Positions 23,586-35,076 of a stretch of 64,000 bases of DNA are shown one piece after another. The notes under the pieces are model-generated. The model made no database searches and was not told where the DNA came from. It worked only from the letters and a program-made list of their open reading frames with translations. The stretch covers positions 33,879,159 to 33,943,158 of the forward strand of contig CM049313.1 in NCBI GenBank assembly GCA_026874595.1. Reading direction: 5' to 3'. Source of the DNA: Sipunculus nudus. Its lineage: Eukaryota > Annelida > Sipuncula > Golfingiida > Sipunculidae. Position 1 is the stretch's first letter, and every line of letters starts with the position of its first letter. The position numbers and the translations under genes were made by a program.

Positions 23586-24390
23586 TTTCTGCCGTTTAAT
23601 ACCCTCATAACTGTCAGTAGATAATAGTGAGAGCAATATAAGTAAAAAACTAATGGACAGATTTCTTCCATATTATATAATGAAAAGATATGCGTCTTAG
23701 GATTAAACCTATTAAAATTCAGGTGATGTAGTTGTATACAGTAATACAAGTGCCTCTAACGATGTAATAAGACCCGTTGTTCACTACTGTTTTTTGAGGC
23801 TGAGGCCAAAAGTGGTGGTTAGTACTGTGGTCATAAGCTACTGGCCCTTTCAGTCTTGGCCTTGAACCCATGAAATGGTGCCTTAAGGTAAGGTCAGCCC
23901 TACCACAGAGATTTTAGATAAATGATGTACATTACTGAACACAGGAGGAGATTCCATCAATGTTCATGAGGAACTCGTACCCAGCACTGCTAAATATCAG
24001 GCATTATACAAGTCACCTGTATATTCACTACTCCCTGGTAAATTTTACCCCGGAGGGTTTTGAAAAAACACTAAGTATGTATGAGGTCTCAGTATTAATC
24101 AGGTACAGCACTCCGTGGTTAGTATTTGTTACCTCTTTGGGATAGTCATCTACGTTTCAGTAAACTTACTTTAAAAATGCATTAAAGTAATTTAAAAGTA
24201 ATTTAAATTACATTCATTTACTTGTAATTGAAATTTGATCAATGACCCATTACATTCAAATAGTTGAATATTAAAAACAAGTTATAGCCAATTACAAATT
24301 TCAACTACCCCAAGTCTTAGAGAGCTATTTAAAACTTGGAAATAAAATGTTTAGAAATTCCTAAATATATATTTGTTATTTCTTTTCCAG
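23586..24390. other. Intergenic
   Basis: Short AT-rich direct repeats (TAATTTAAAAGTAATTTAAA near 24189) and nothing else recognised. Confidence 0.3.
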
Positions 24391-24905
24391 GACTGGTAAC
24401 TAATACCAAATAGATGTACACTAATTAATTCAGCTGAAACAAATAGATGACCAGTGGTCTCATACGTTGGGTGATTATGAAGAGAGTTGTTATTGCTTAA
24501 TTGCTCTATCCAGACTACAAGTTCACAACATCGGGAACTGGAATCCAGTGAAGTTTTCTTATTCTGGTGCAGGGAAGGTGTGTCTGTTGATATTTACAGC
24601 ACACGATTGGAGCGGAACTCTTAAAATAATGTCCTTAGACGTGCCACAACTGACGATATGCTATATGTCTGTATTTCTTGTGCTGGGCACCTACAAAGGG
24701 CTCATTGTACTAGGACTTGTACTGACGCCATTCAACTTGAAGAACCCATTGGTCAAGACAAACGCTTCGAAATCCTGGGTGAAGTGTTATACACTGAGGA
24801 ACATTTCTCTGGTCATCAACTGCTTCCCTAAGCATGACCACGGCTTGTGGTATCTCCTGACAGCATATACATTCCCTGTCAGTGGGCATCGCAGCACATA
24901 AGCCC
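24391..24905 (+). other. Coding-like segment of uncertain nature
   Basis: A good acceptor (TTCTTTTCCAG, near 24390) precedes a stretch with more balanced composition. One plus frame is open for 144 codons (24467-24901). A second frame holds a Cys-rich phrase (CISCAGHLQRAHCTRTC) followed by an acidic stretch. The two frames compete and neither matches a known family, so this may be a decayed exon, a non-coding exon or chance. Confidence 0.25.
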
Positions 24906-24924
24906 TATCTGCACCTGAAACAAA

Positions 24925-25635
24925 CAGGGTAGGTAAAAACCCGGATTTTAAGCATAAATCCCAGCCCGTGCGAGATTTCCTGGGTAAACCCGGGTTTTAT
25001 GGTCAACATAGTGTCACTTAGCCATTCACATGCAAGAACTAGCCTTGGTAGTTTTGCAGTATAATTTATTCTGTTTGATTTTTTTAATGTAATTACAAAG
25101 CTATAAAAAGAACTATGTAGAGTGAATTAAATTTCTAGCAACTTGATTAATTTGGCTTAAAAATCATGAGCCTTAAGTTGGAGGGTTGACATACAACATT
25201 ATTCAGATATCAGTGGTTAGCCCATAATTTCAATCAAATTTCAATTATTTAAATGATTTAATAAAATGTGTATGCACAAACAAAATATAAATCATTCATA
25301 CGTATGTCACTATTTCCTGTGAGTTTCACTTTTAATATTTCTTATTTTTTAACATATATGATGCTGTGCATATATTAATACCAAAGTAATCAAACTTATT
25401 GTCTAATAGGTATGCACTAGTATTTCCTATAATTTTGATTTTATGAGTTTTATTCTGTTAGCTTGAGAATAAAATGTTGATTCTATGTTTTTTTCTATCT
25501 TTTGAGACTAAAAAGAATGTTTTTTAAAGTTTATAACTTTATATCATAATGCCCATAAAACCCACAAGTGGTTTTAACACTCATTTCCCGCCCTGGTAAA
25601 AACAGGTATTACCCACCCGGGTATTACCCGCCCAA
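24925..25635. mobile_element. Possible MITE with imperfect TIRs
   Basis: The left end is AGGGTAGGTAAAAACCCGG. The inverted right end is TTGGGCGGGTAATACCCGGG. GGGTTTTATGG (about 25004) and CCCATAAAACCC (about 25551) form a second inverted pair inside. The interior is AT-rich and non-coding. Target duplications were not resolved. Confidence 0.4.
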
Positions 25636-25974
25636 GACTGGTATAAAAAAAGTTTTTAAACAACGCGAAAACATTTGTGTACCTCAGTATTAAAACATGT
25701 TAGCATTGCAATAGAAGTACTGCAATCTAACTCAACATTTTCCTTTAGAATCAAGGAAATAAATCTTCTTCATCGAATATTAGTTGTTGATGGCATTATA
25801 CATTAAACATTATACAAAGCAGGTCCGTGCGTGCCAGGGACTAATTAATAGGCCTAGTTAACGCTAATTCTTATGTCCAGCGTATCGCGTAGTTCTCAGC
25901 CACGCTCCGTAGCCAAGGCACACTGGTTGACACATACGCCACATTGTAAACAAAGCTGACAGATCGGACCTTAC
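25636..25974. other. Intergenic, possible upstream region
   Basis: Composition becomes more balanced from about 25850 towards the candidate first exon. No TATA box could be placed with confidence. Confidence 0.25.
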
Positions 25975-26182
25975 ATGTCAAACATGTCAAAAGATTGTAT
26001 GCAGGCTGATTTTCAACTAAACAGGTTTATAAAAGGGCTGATTTATTCTCCAATAAAGGATATCAAGAGAAATACCATTCTTCAGCTGGAAGTTGAAGCC
26101 TGTCAGCGACTGGCTCGGCCGCAGTTCGGGCTGTAACGCCATGACCTTCTTCACTAGCAGCCGGTAAATATGGCTCAAAACG
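25975..26182 (+). CDS. Candidate 5' exon(s) of an unidentified gene
   Basis: An ATG at 25975 opens 53 codons to TAA at 26134-26136. The peptide is of balanced composition (QADFQLNRFIKGLIYSPIKD, then IKRNTILQLEVEACQRLARP). Just after it, an ATG at 26170 (AAATATGGCTCAAAACG) runs directly into a strong donor, GTAAGG, at 26183. One reading is an upstream ORF plus a short first coding exon MAQN...; the other is that the 53-codon frame is itself the product. No family is recognised, and no downstream exon was found to confirm splicing. Confidence 0.3.
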
Positions 26183-28490
26183 GTAAGGGCCAGCAGTTTC
26201 TTATGTAAAACTGGACGTAAAGGAGGAAAAAACAGTTGAAGCTTTATTTACAGGGAACTTAAAGACATCGTGCACTCGTGGGCATCCATCATTGTTGATC
26301 TTTCAGGAATAGGAGGCACGCGAGGCGGGGGAAATCCGCGTCTCCCCCAGCTGACGTCACAACATCGCGTAGTCCGAATCGGGTTCTTTCGGAAAATGAG
26401 TAGTTTTTCGCATTTTATTTCTTTTTGCAGCAGTTAACATAAGTAAGATCTAAAAATTTGACACCAAATAAATTTTCGGTAAATGATAAAGCCACTTATA
26501 CTTCCCGGTTAACAAGGACTTTAAAAGACTGCTTAAAAAAGAGAACAATTTGACGGCCCCCTTAAAGATATATATTGACTTTAAATTTTCTCTCACTCTT
26601 CCTTTACAATTTCTTACCACAGAACTTACTTAAAATTAAAATGTTCTGGACCAGCGCTAACATTTGATTAAAATGTCCTTTCCTCGAGGTACCTCTCTGT
26701 ATATTTTAAATCTATCAGCAAATTTCAAATCTTAATTTAGACATACTAGTATTGGTACACAGCCAGCCAGAAAAAACAAGACAGGCAATCGGATGGGCAG
26801 ACAGCTAACCCAACACGAGAAAATTAAAAAAACCCCAAAAACACAAAGACGGAATCATGGATAGAACATGTTGAAGAAGTCTGTCAATAAAATAAATGCT
26901 AGGTTGACGTACAGGACCCACAAAAATAATACTCTTTAGGGGTGTGTGGCTAAATTAGTCAAATCCCAAAAAAGCAAAGGTGTTTCTGCATATAGCAATA
27001 GTGTAACTATACGTGTGGAGAATTAAGATGTAGTTGTAAATTCCTAATATTCTTAAATTTACACCAAAAAATCCAAATTCCTACCTCTTTATCTAGGGAC
27101 TCTGAGAACAAAAATATGGTGCAAGCTGACCATTTTTTTCGATCCAGACAAAATACGTTGAATTTTGTCAGCTTTCCTAGAAAATACAAAAATTGCATCA
27201 TTTCTGGAAACGGTGTTTTACACTAACATTCAATCAATATTCCATACCTTTAGCAATTCTTTCATGGTAATGGTGTGATAGAACAAATTGGCAAGATTAT
27301 CAAGGGTCTCGTCTTCATTTAAAAATAAATGATCCACGAAAATTCGGAGCGGCGATTCCTTAGGACAATATATTTATTTTCGCTTGACCTATAAGTAACA
27401 TTTGGAAGCGTGTGCTATGTGGTATGTAAAAGATTGTTTTTCAATGTGCCCTATTACTAATTTTGAATTTTAACATTTCAGGTAAGTAGTTTTGTCTTCC
27501 AGCAATCCCTGTCTGGAAGAGGTTTGTTTTGGCACTTCCGCCAGAGGTCGTTTCTGCTCAAAACAAACCTGTGTTCCTGATAGGCACTGTTGAAGGCCGG
27601 GAAAACTCGTCTAAACTGACAAACTTTGAAATAAAATGAATGGTTACATTTCATGAAAACACGTTCTGTTTACATTTCACATGCGCATGTTTGCAAAATT
27701 TGACTTATTATGTGAATTCCTTACTACAAAAATCCCTTGTCTATGTAATTTGCCTGGAAACCATTCATATCCAAAATCTCTTCACTACATTTATACCTGC
27801 GCCATATGTTAATTTAGAAACCGCGGAGCATTGTGGGGTCAGATTGTGACGCATACAAACCCTAACCAGACGAGTCGTACTCTTGTGAGTCTGACTTCGC
27901 GCAGCGTGGTCTGTTCTAAGTAGAAACGATCCCTGGCGGCAGTGTAGCGATAAAGGTGCATACCTCTGAGACGTTGTTACTTGGTTGAACCTAACTTTGA
28001 CATTTCCAGTGATCAGCCGATGTTCTCCTGAGAAGGGTACTAATGAAGATTGGATTACCTCATTAAAAACAGCTTAAACCAAGCCGTCCGTGAACAATGC
28101 GATAAAAGAACAGAGGGTACTCCGTAGAAAGACGAACACAATATCAAAGGAAAGCGGGTGAAGAAGATTAAGGTTTCAGGAGACCTAAGGAGATGTGCTG
28201 CCGAGAGATGATTTATTACACTGGATAAACTGGAACACTAAATAATTGCAGGGGTTTATTTTATATCAAAGCAGCACATGACACCAATGTTAATTGTTGC
28301 TGAGGTGTTTTAAGTGCAGTTCAAAAGAGGAACTTGTAGCGTCAGGACACGCCTTTTACGCTTGACAAGATTCCAAAGTGAAATGAAATGTTCTTTTCCA
28401 TGTAGCATTTACACCAAAGAACCCATTTAAAAATCATCTCAAAACTCATTTCAAGACTAACTCTGAGAATTAGTGTTAAACCCGTTACAC
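26183..28490. other. Intergenic or intron
   Basis: Contains GGCGGGGGAAATCCGCGTCT with an adjoining TGACGTCA palindrome (about 26353). Otherwise there is AT-rich DNA without supported features. Confidence 0.3.
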
Positions 28491-28674
28491 AAGGGCGGAT
28501 CCAGGATTTAGGAAAAGGGGGAGGGGGGTCCAACCGAAGAAGGGTTCAGGGGGTCCAGGAAAAAAAGAGAAAAGGGGTCCAGGTCTGTAAATCGGTCCGA
28601 AACCCTCTGGAAAGGGTTGTGGCGGCTAAAAAAGGGGCGTCCGGACCCCTTGGACCCCCCCGATCCGCTTTTGG
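28491..28674. mobile_element. MITE, CAGTGGCGGATC-type TIR family, copy 3
   Basis: The left end AAGGGCGGATCCAGGATTTA and the inverted right end CCAAAAGCGGATCGGGGG are flanked directly by TACAC (28486-28490 and 28675-28679). It is 184 bp and very G-rich inside (GGGGGTCC phrases). Same family as 12366-12540 and 13719-14019. Confidence 0.75.
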
Positions 28675-30416
28675 TACACTAATTATACAACATTCGACAA
28701 TGGTATGTTTGACAGTTCATGTACTGATGACAATTTAATTCATTTTCATATGAAAATTTCGATTTAAGTTATTAAAATATATTCATAAAAAATTAAGCAA
28801 TATAGATACATGTGTCCGTGTATCGATATATATTGCGTCTGTGCGAGTATTGGAATAGCGCGATGAATCGTACCAGCTTTAGAACTTAAAGGTATTTTTA
28901 AATATACAATAAATATAGTAAATTCTCCTTAATATATAAAGGTATCTGTCAATATTTCATTCTAAAAGCGTTTCCTAACTCTTGTACAGAAGTGGCACCA
29001 AGCTTGCTCTGGGCGTGATCAGTGGCCAAAAACATGAATTATCAAACACTTCTTCATGCAAGTTTCTTCTCCTTGAACGGAAATTGTCGCCTGTGCGCAA
29101 GATCAGACATCTAGTCAGGCACAGTTGTCATAGTAACCATGCAGACACACGTGGACACCATAACAACGAATAAACGGTGAAGTGGCGATATTTAGCCCGT
29201 GTGTCGTAATGGTTTTGCTGGAAACTTAGTATTCAGCCAAAATGAGCTTTTAGTGAGATAAAACATATATTATTGCAAAAGAAACTTTGATTGTCTGTCA
29301 ATCGCCCCGAAACAGTTCAAGAACATATATCAAACAGAAAAATACATAAAATATATTTAAGTGCTACAGATAAGAACACACAGGTTCAGGGTGCCCTTTA
29401 GGAACATTTCTTTCTTGTACAGATTAATGCTCATGCTTCACAGGTGGGAACACTTTTTCAGGCATGACTTTAAAGCAAATGGACTGTTGCTCCCTCAGAA
29501 AATCACATACTGATTGTATTTGTGGAAAGGTTTATACTGACTCTGATAAAATATGTAATAAGAAATGTCGATAATCTGTTTCTTTCAGCTGAAGAAAATA
29601 AGGCACAGAAATATGGTAACTTCAAACGCTAGGTCAAAGTACAAGATGTTTCTTGAGGGACAAAACATGCTTGGTTTTAAACAAGGGTTATCTGTTAGAG
29701 TTATGCCTTTAAATCAAAACAAGTCTTGCTGAATCCTGTAGGAAACCTTTAATTAGTGAACCATAACCCATATTCTATGAGATATGCGACTCATCTGATT
29801 CTTAATCGCCGCTGAACTAAAATGGGCCATAAATAAAAAAATAATGAATATCATGTACATATTAATACCTGTGATAAATCCTACATTAGAACAAAATTTG
29901 CCCAATTTTTCCAATATTCCTTCCATTAAAAAATTAATAAAATTTATATTTTTTAATAATTAATCCATACATTGCTCTGAAATTTGCCATTCTCATGCAT
30001 CTGAGATAGACTTATTTTTTGTACTTAAACCACCTTTAATTACTATTTTTGGTAGTAGTACGTTTCGCTTTATATAACGCTTTACAGTTTACATTCAAGT
30101 AACTTTTCTAACTACGCCGTTATTTGTCTGACTTTGAAAAAAAACTGAGTTCATCCGGCAAACCCATTTCCTGGTCATCATTCAAAGTTCAAAAATATAT
30201 CAGGGAAAATTGTTCTTATAAAAGGGACTATCGGTTGGTACTTTTTTCCTTTCGTGGTTCATTTCACGTATAAGTTCATACAATTTCTCTATGATTAATG
30301 CTTGGATCACCTCATTGTTTGTTGCGCTTGTTAGCTAATAGCTATAAAAAACTGAATAACTCATAAAAACGTTAATGAATAATCCATGATAGATTACTCA
30401 TAAAATATGTAAGAAC
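28675..30416. other. AT-rich intergenic
   Basis: No supported feature. Confidence 0.3.
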
Positions 30417-30840
30417 GGGGGGGGGGGGGGCGGGAATCCCCGGGGGAGGGGGCCCTACCGGTTTGCCGGAAGATACCGGGACTACTAGTCCTGTTGCTCT
30501 CTACCACGCCTTCTTGACTCCTCTAAGAACTAAAGCCCCCTGGGGGTCTGGGCAAAATCTAAGGCAGCCTGGAGAGAAAACTGGTAAAAAATTAAAGCAC
30601 CAAACTTGGGAGATCTGGGCGAAACTAAAGCACCCCGCTGGGGAAAACTGACGAGAACTAAAGTGCTCTCCTGGCAGAACTGACAAGAACCTAAATACCA
30701 CACTTGGACTTTTCGATAATTTAAAAAAAAAATCTAAACACCCCCTGTTGGAATTGGTGGGAACTAACTGGGACTGGGCCCTTTCAAGCACGAAAGCCCC
30801 AAACTGCTGGGACTTCTCGATATTAATAACACCCCCACCG
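30417..30840. repeat. G run plus degenerate 45-50 bp repeats
   Basis: A 14-base G run is followed by a GC-rich stretch. Phrases like ACTAAAGCACCCCGCTGGGG and GAACTAAAGTGCTCTCCTGG recur about every 45-50 bases. Related phrases (CTAAAGTAGCCTCTGGGAC) reappear near 32448, after the AT-rich block. Confidence 0.5.
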
Positions 30841-32600
30841 GTGGGATCAATCAGTCAGCAAACGTTTCATACATCCTATCATCCCAAGAAATCACAGACA
30901 AAATTCGCAGTCAAACATTCCTGAACATTCCAACGGAAGTTTCAGGCAAATGTATACACCACACCGGAAATATTTTTCAAAAATTCATGAACACAGTAAA
31001 TAAGAAATATAAAAAGTTTTATTTGGATAAATACCAATTGTTTATGTATATAACATTGTAATTTATTTTTTTAAATAATAAAATAAAATTATTGGGGGTT
31101 AAAATAAAAATGTTAAAATTTAAAACAAATATTTTGGATTGTTCAAAATGAAAAAAAATATGTTTAATAATTTGTTTTTGTTATATTATCCTTTATCTAT
31201 GCATTAAAAGTGAAAAAAGTATGATATTTAAGCTTACCGGAAATATATGACAAAAAAATAAAATATTGCCTGAAGTAATTTACAAAGATTTAATAAACGT
31301 TATTATACGTTTATAATAAACTAAAATCTTTTTAAAAACTTTTTTCTACGAATTAAATAATTTTAAAACGTTTTTAATATATTTTTACACAATTTTTTTT
31401 CTCATAATAATGACAATGGTGGTATTTCTTTTTTATCTGTGCTTAAAAAGTGAAAAAAAATTGTAAACCTTATGATAGTTACCGGGAGATAATGACAAAA
31501 AAGGTTTTAACAACGTGTTTGTATTAATTAAATATTAAAGATTTTTTAATATGTTTTCAACTTTTAGTATGATTCGAATAAAATAAAACGTTTTTAACAA
31601 TATTTATGTATGACTTAGTGTTTTAAAAGTAAAACAGGATGATAGTTAAGCTTACCGGAAGTTAATGAAAAAAATAAAACCTTACCGAAAATCATTGACA
31701 AAACGAATGAAACGTTTTCAACAAAATTTTTGTATGAATCAAATAAAACCTTTTATACATGCTTTAACATTATGTGTTTATAGTCTAAATAATGTAAGTT
31801 GTGGTATATTCTTTTGATCTATGCTTAAAAAGTGAAAAAGGTTGATAGTAATGTTACCAGAAGTAAATGACAAAAAAAGTTTTTGTATGAATAAATTAAA
31901 ACAAAACGTTTTAATCATTTTTTGAAATACTAAATAAAATGAAACATTTTTTTATGAATTATATAAATTAAACCTTTTTTCGTATGAATTAAATAAAATT
32001 TAAACTTTTTAAACCTGTTTTTACAAAACTTTGTCGGTCTTATTAATGAAAGTTGTGGTATTTTCTTTATATCTATAAAGGTATGATAGTTAAGCTTACC
32101 GAAAACCGTTGACAAAAATTAATGAAACTTTTTAAAAACGTTCCTGTATCAATCAAAATAAATAAATATTTTAATGTGAATTAAATAAAAATAAAACGTT
32201 TTTAAATTTGTGTGTGGTTTTTATTTTTTGTGTGTGAATAAAATAAAAAAAACTTTTATTTTTTAAAGAATTTTATTTTTAATTTTTTTTTAACATGTGT
32301 TAACATGTTTTTCTACACTAGGGGAAATAGCCAATAAACAATAAACGGAAGGCAAAAAAAAAAAATTCCCACTTTATAACATTCAGAGACAGTCACACAC
32401 GAAAATAACGCACCGACATGTCCCTTATGACCTTCTCCGCTAAACTAAAGTAGCCTCTGGGACTCTGAGATATTTATCACCCCGTTGAGGAAATTAGCCA
32501 ATCAGCATTCCCCTGAATCACTGGCAAGAACATTTCAACGGAAGTAATAAACAAATTTCCCAGTCTAGAAGATTCCAACGGAAGTCACACATACAAATTA
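30841..32600. repeat. AT-rich tandem repeat block bounded by related flanks
   Basis: Five variants of a unit containing AAGTGAAAAA, GATAGTTAAGCTTACCGGAA and TGACAAAAA occur near 31236, 31478, 31650, 31850 and 32094 (spacing 170-245). The flanks match each other: AACATTCCAACGGAAGT (about 30926) and AACATTTCAACGGAAGT (about 32529) occur in the same orientation. The whole 30.4-32.6 kb block is probably one satellite-like element. No coding capacity. Confidence 0.6.
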
Positions 32601-32762
32601 AATAACATTTAATTTAGACTTAAAACATTTATTTAACATAAAACTATTGTGATTGGAAATATAATGCTACATTAAATATAATTAATGCATTTTGATTGTT
32701 TTACAAGAAAACTATTATTTTTGCAATTAAAATTGTAAAAACAAATATTTTTTAATACTTTT

Positions 32763-32860
32763 TATACGCCCGTTATATGTGAGGGGTATCATGGTAAACC
32801 CATGCACCGTCCGTCCGTCCGAAAACTTATAGTGTCGCCGCGCTTTGATGGGTTCTCGCG
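32763..32860 (+). mobile_element. 5' end of a second HINE-like family (TATACGCCCG type)
   Basis: TTATACGCCCGTTATATGTG forms a partial stem with the following GGGGT. Then comes GTAAACCCATGCACC and a (GTCC)n run at about 32808-32822. The same start occurs at 63963. The layout (hairpin, then a GTCC run) parallels the main HINE family with unrelated sequence. The 3' end was not found. Confidence 0.6.
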
Positions 32861-32972
32861 GAAATCACCATAACTACATGTACTTACAAACAGATAATCT
32901 CGCCCTAGACCGATTACGGGCAACAACCATACATATTTAATAAGGTCAGTCACTCGACTACGTATTGGATAA

Positions 32973-33072
32973 AGCCAAATGAAATGTAATCATGGCAGGC
33001 GAGCTGTTTTCGCCTGCCATGATTGACCCAAGCAAAGCAAATCTCATGGCTTGCATTACATTTCATTCGGCT
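32973..33072. mobile_element. 100-bp MITE, 18-bp TIRs, ATAA target duplication
   Basis: The left TIR is AGCCAAATGAAATGTAAT and the inverted right TIR differs at one base. ATAA directly repeats on both flanks (32969-32972, 33073-33076). Inside, a perfect 15-bp stem (AATCATGGCAGGCGA, 32988-33002, with 33010-33024) closes a 7-base loop, so the left half alone can fold. No coding capacity. Confidence 0.85.
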
Positions 33073-33488
33073 ATAACTTATTTGCCCTACATGCCCCGCC
33101 TCAAGGGGTCCTAGATCACGTGTGTCATTTTTTTGGCTACCCACCAGGTCTCTGCCATATTTGGAAAGTCGCCATGCAACTTCACTTGCATGGTCACTTT
33201 TCATGACCCTGTGATGCAAGCAGATTTGAATGTACAGTAAGAGCAAAGGAAAATACGCCTCATTTTGGACAATTTGTGGTGCCGCCCTAAGGAGAATATG
33301 AAGGATTTTGATAAAAATCATCAAAAATGTTCATCAATATCATACCTTGCCATCTCCCCAAGCATGGGAGTTGTGTGCCGGACCAAAAACTATAGTTTTT
33401 TTTTTACAAAAAACCTTAGTGTGTAAGGAGCGCTTAAAAAACTTAGATCCCAACCGAGATTATTCACAAAAATATGATCTATTTATAG
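33073..33488. other. Intergenic
   Basis: No supported feature. An open frame ending at 33562 runs into the coding-like segment in a different frame. Confidence 0.3.
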
Positions 33489-34082
33489 GTGGTCACGTGG
33501 ACCCCTCGACACTCATTCAGCTTCACACATCGCCACATCACGTCGTTAGACGAAAATGGTAAACCCCCTACGTATTTCATACGGCAACATGATTTTGTTT
33601 CAAGCACAACTGGAAAGAGAAGCATCCATGGTCTGGTGTCAAATAGGAGACGGGCGCAAAATATTTGCTTACGATTCGTCGCTCCCCATTTCGAGCGTTT
33701 AAAAAAAAACCTCCGGGGACCATTTAAACGGAACCGGGCCAAAATAATTTTCTTTGCCAAGATCAGAAACAATGATGGGATGATCACTGAAAACCCGCAG
33801 TCCTTGGAAGGAAAGCACGGGAAACAGAAAACCGTATCGTGTTGTTTAGTGTTTGCCGGTGACATGAAAACAGAATGTGCATCCGACAGTGGAAGTAGAA
33901 TGTTGATTAAAATTCATAAAACAGATTCCGATGATATATCTGTGACTCGGTTTAATGGCTTCGGCAGCAATTAAGTTATTGAAGAACAATTTGCTTCCTC
34001 GTCATCTGAAGATGAAGATGAACTGGATGAAAAATGCCATTCCCGGATAATTAAACGAGTACTAAGTGGGCGATTTCAATGA
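33489..34082 (+). pseudogene. Unidentified coding-like segment with one in-frame stop
   Basis: The frame is open for 161 codons to TAA at 33972-33974. It then continues in the same frame for 35 codons to TGA at 34080-34082. The product has a Lys/Arg-rich middle (RLKKNLRGPFKRNRAKIIFF), the phrase CCLVFAGDMKTECASDSGSR, and after the stop a Ser/Asp/Glu tail (EEQFASSSSEDEDELDEK). An AATAAA signal lies about 75 bases after the final stop (34155). This looks like the 3' part of a real gene, either a terminal exon or a processed pseudogene, with TAA either the true end or a mutation. A frame change near 33540 may join it to open sequence upstream. No family recognised. Confidence 0.4.
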
Positions 34083-35026
34083 GTTACACAGACTAATGAA
34101 CTGATTAATTTAAACACGCATTAATAAGAAACATGTTAACTAATGATAGCAAAGCAATAAAAAATAATATCACTTAGTGAAGAACAAGTAATAATTAAAA
34201 TAAAGTTGCATTAGTAATATCTGCAGGCATTTGTAAATATTTTAAAACTTTACCTGATTTGTCTCTATTATGATTACACCATCCATTTCACAGTGTGCAA
34301 TGAGTGTGTCAATCTAAAATTGACCTGGAGTCATGAACTTTTATGTATTCATAGAGTATGGTCCAATCATTAAAGCAAGTACATATCATTTATACTATAG
34401 TTATAAGATTGGACTTAGAGGGTGAATGTGACTGTATATCTTCCTTTAATTCATTTCATCATAAGTGTATCAAGATTTTGCGAATTTCGGTAACAACGAA
34501 AACATAACCTTATCAAAAATTGTTTTTATCCCAATTTCAGTGTACCACAACTTTTGAGAGGTATTTCATGGTAGTTAGCCTTAATAAAAGATTCTTATAA
34601 AAATATTTTCCCGCCATTGTTAAAAAAAACCCTGTTTTTAGGGCTTCATATATAAGGAGTTTAAGGATTCGTTGGGTTTAGTAGAAATCTCGTGAATGAA
34701 TAAAGTAGAGCAACGATTTAAGTTATTTAAAGTAAATCGTTTAATATAACCCTATATGAGAAAACCCTTTTAAAGCTAAGCAAATATAAAACACTAGAAA
34801 TCTGCATTCTAAGGATTGCAAGCTTTCGCCATGTGATTGCATTCTTTTATTCGGCCCATAATTTCAAGTTCATTCGTGATTAAGTGATTCCTTGATGACG
34901 CTCCTGATTCCGGATTATGTGTCGCATGAACACTAAAATGTGATGATTATTCCTTTGCCCATTCCCGAAAAGCTTTGAAAATTTCATGAGACTCCATTCA
35001 AGATTGCGTGAGTTATAATGTGATCA
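34083..35026. other. 3' flank and intergenic
   Basis: Contains the AATAAA noted above, then AT-rich DNA with no supported feature. Confidence 0.3.
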
Positions 35027-35027
35027 A

Positions 35028-35060
<33 letters not shown>

Positions 35061-35076
35061 TATACAAACACACACG
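35027..35076. repeat. (CA)n microsatellite, imperfect
   Basis: A CA run interrupted by TCG and TATA. Confidence 0.9.

Noticed and set aside
24467-24901. 144-codon open frame as a protein-coding gene
   Set aside because: A competing frame looks equally coding-like, there is no domain, and no splice partner was found; kept only as an uncertain segment.
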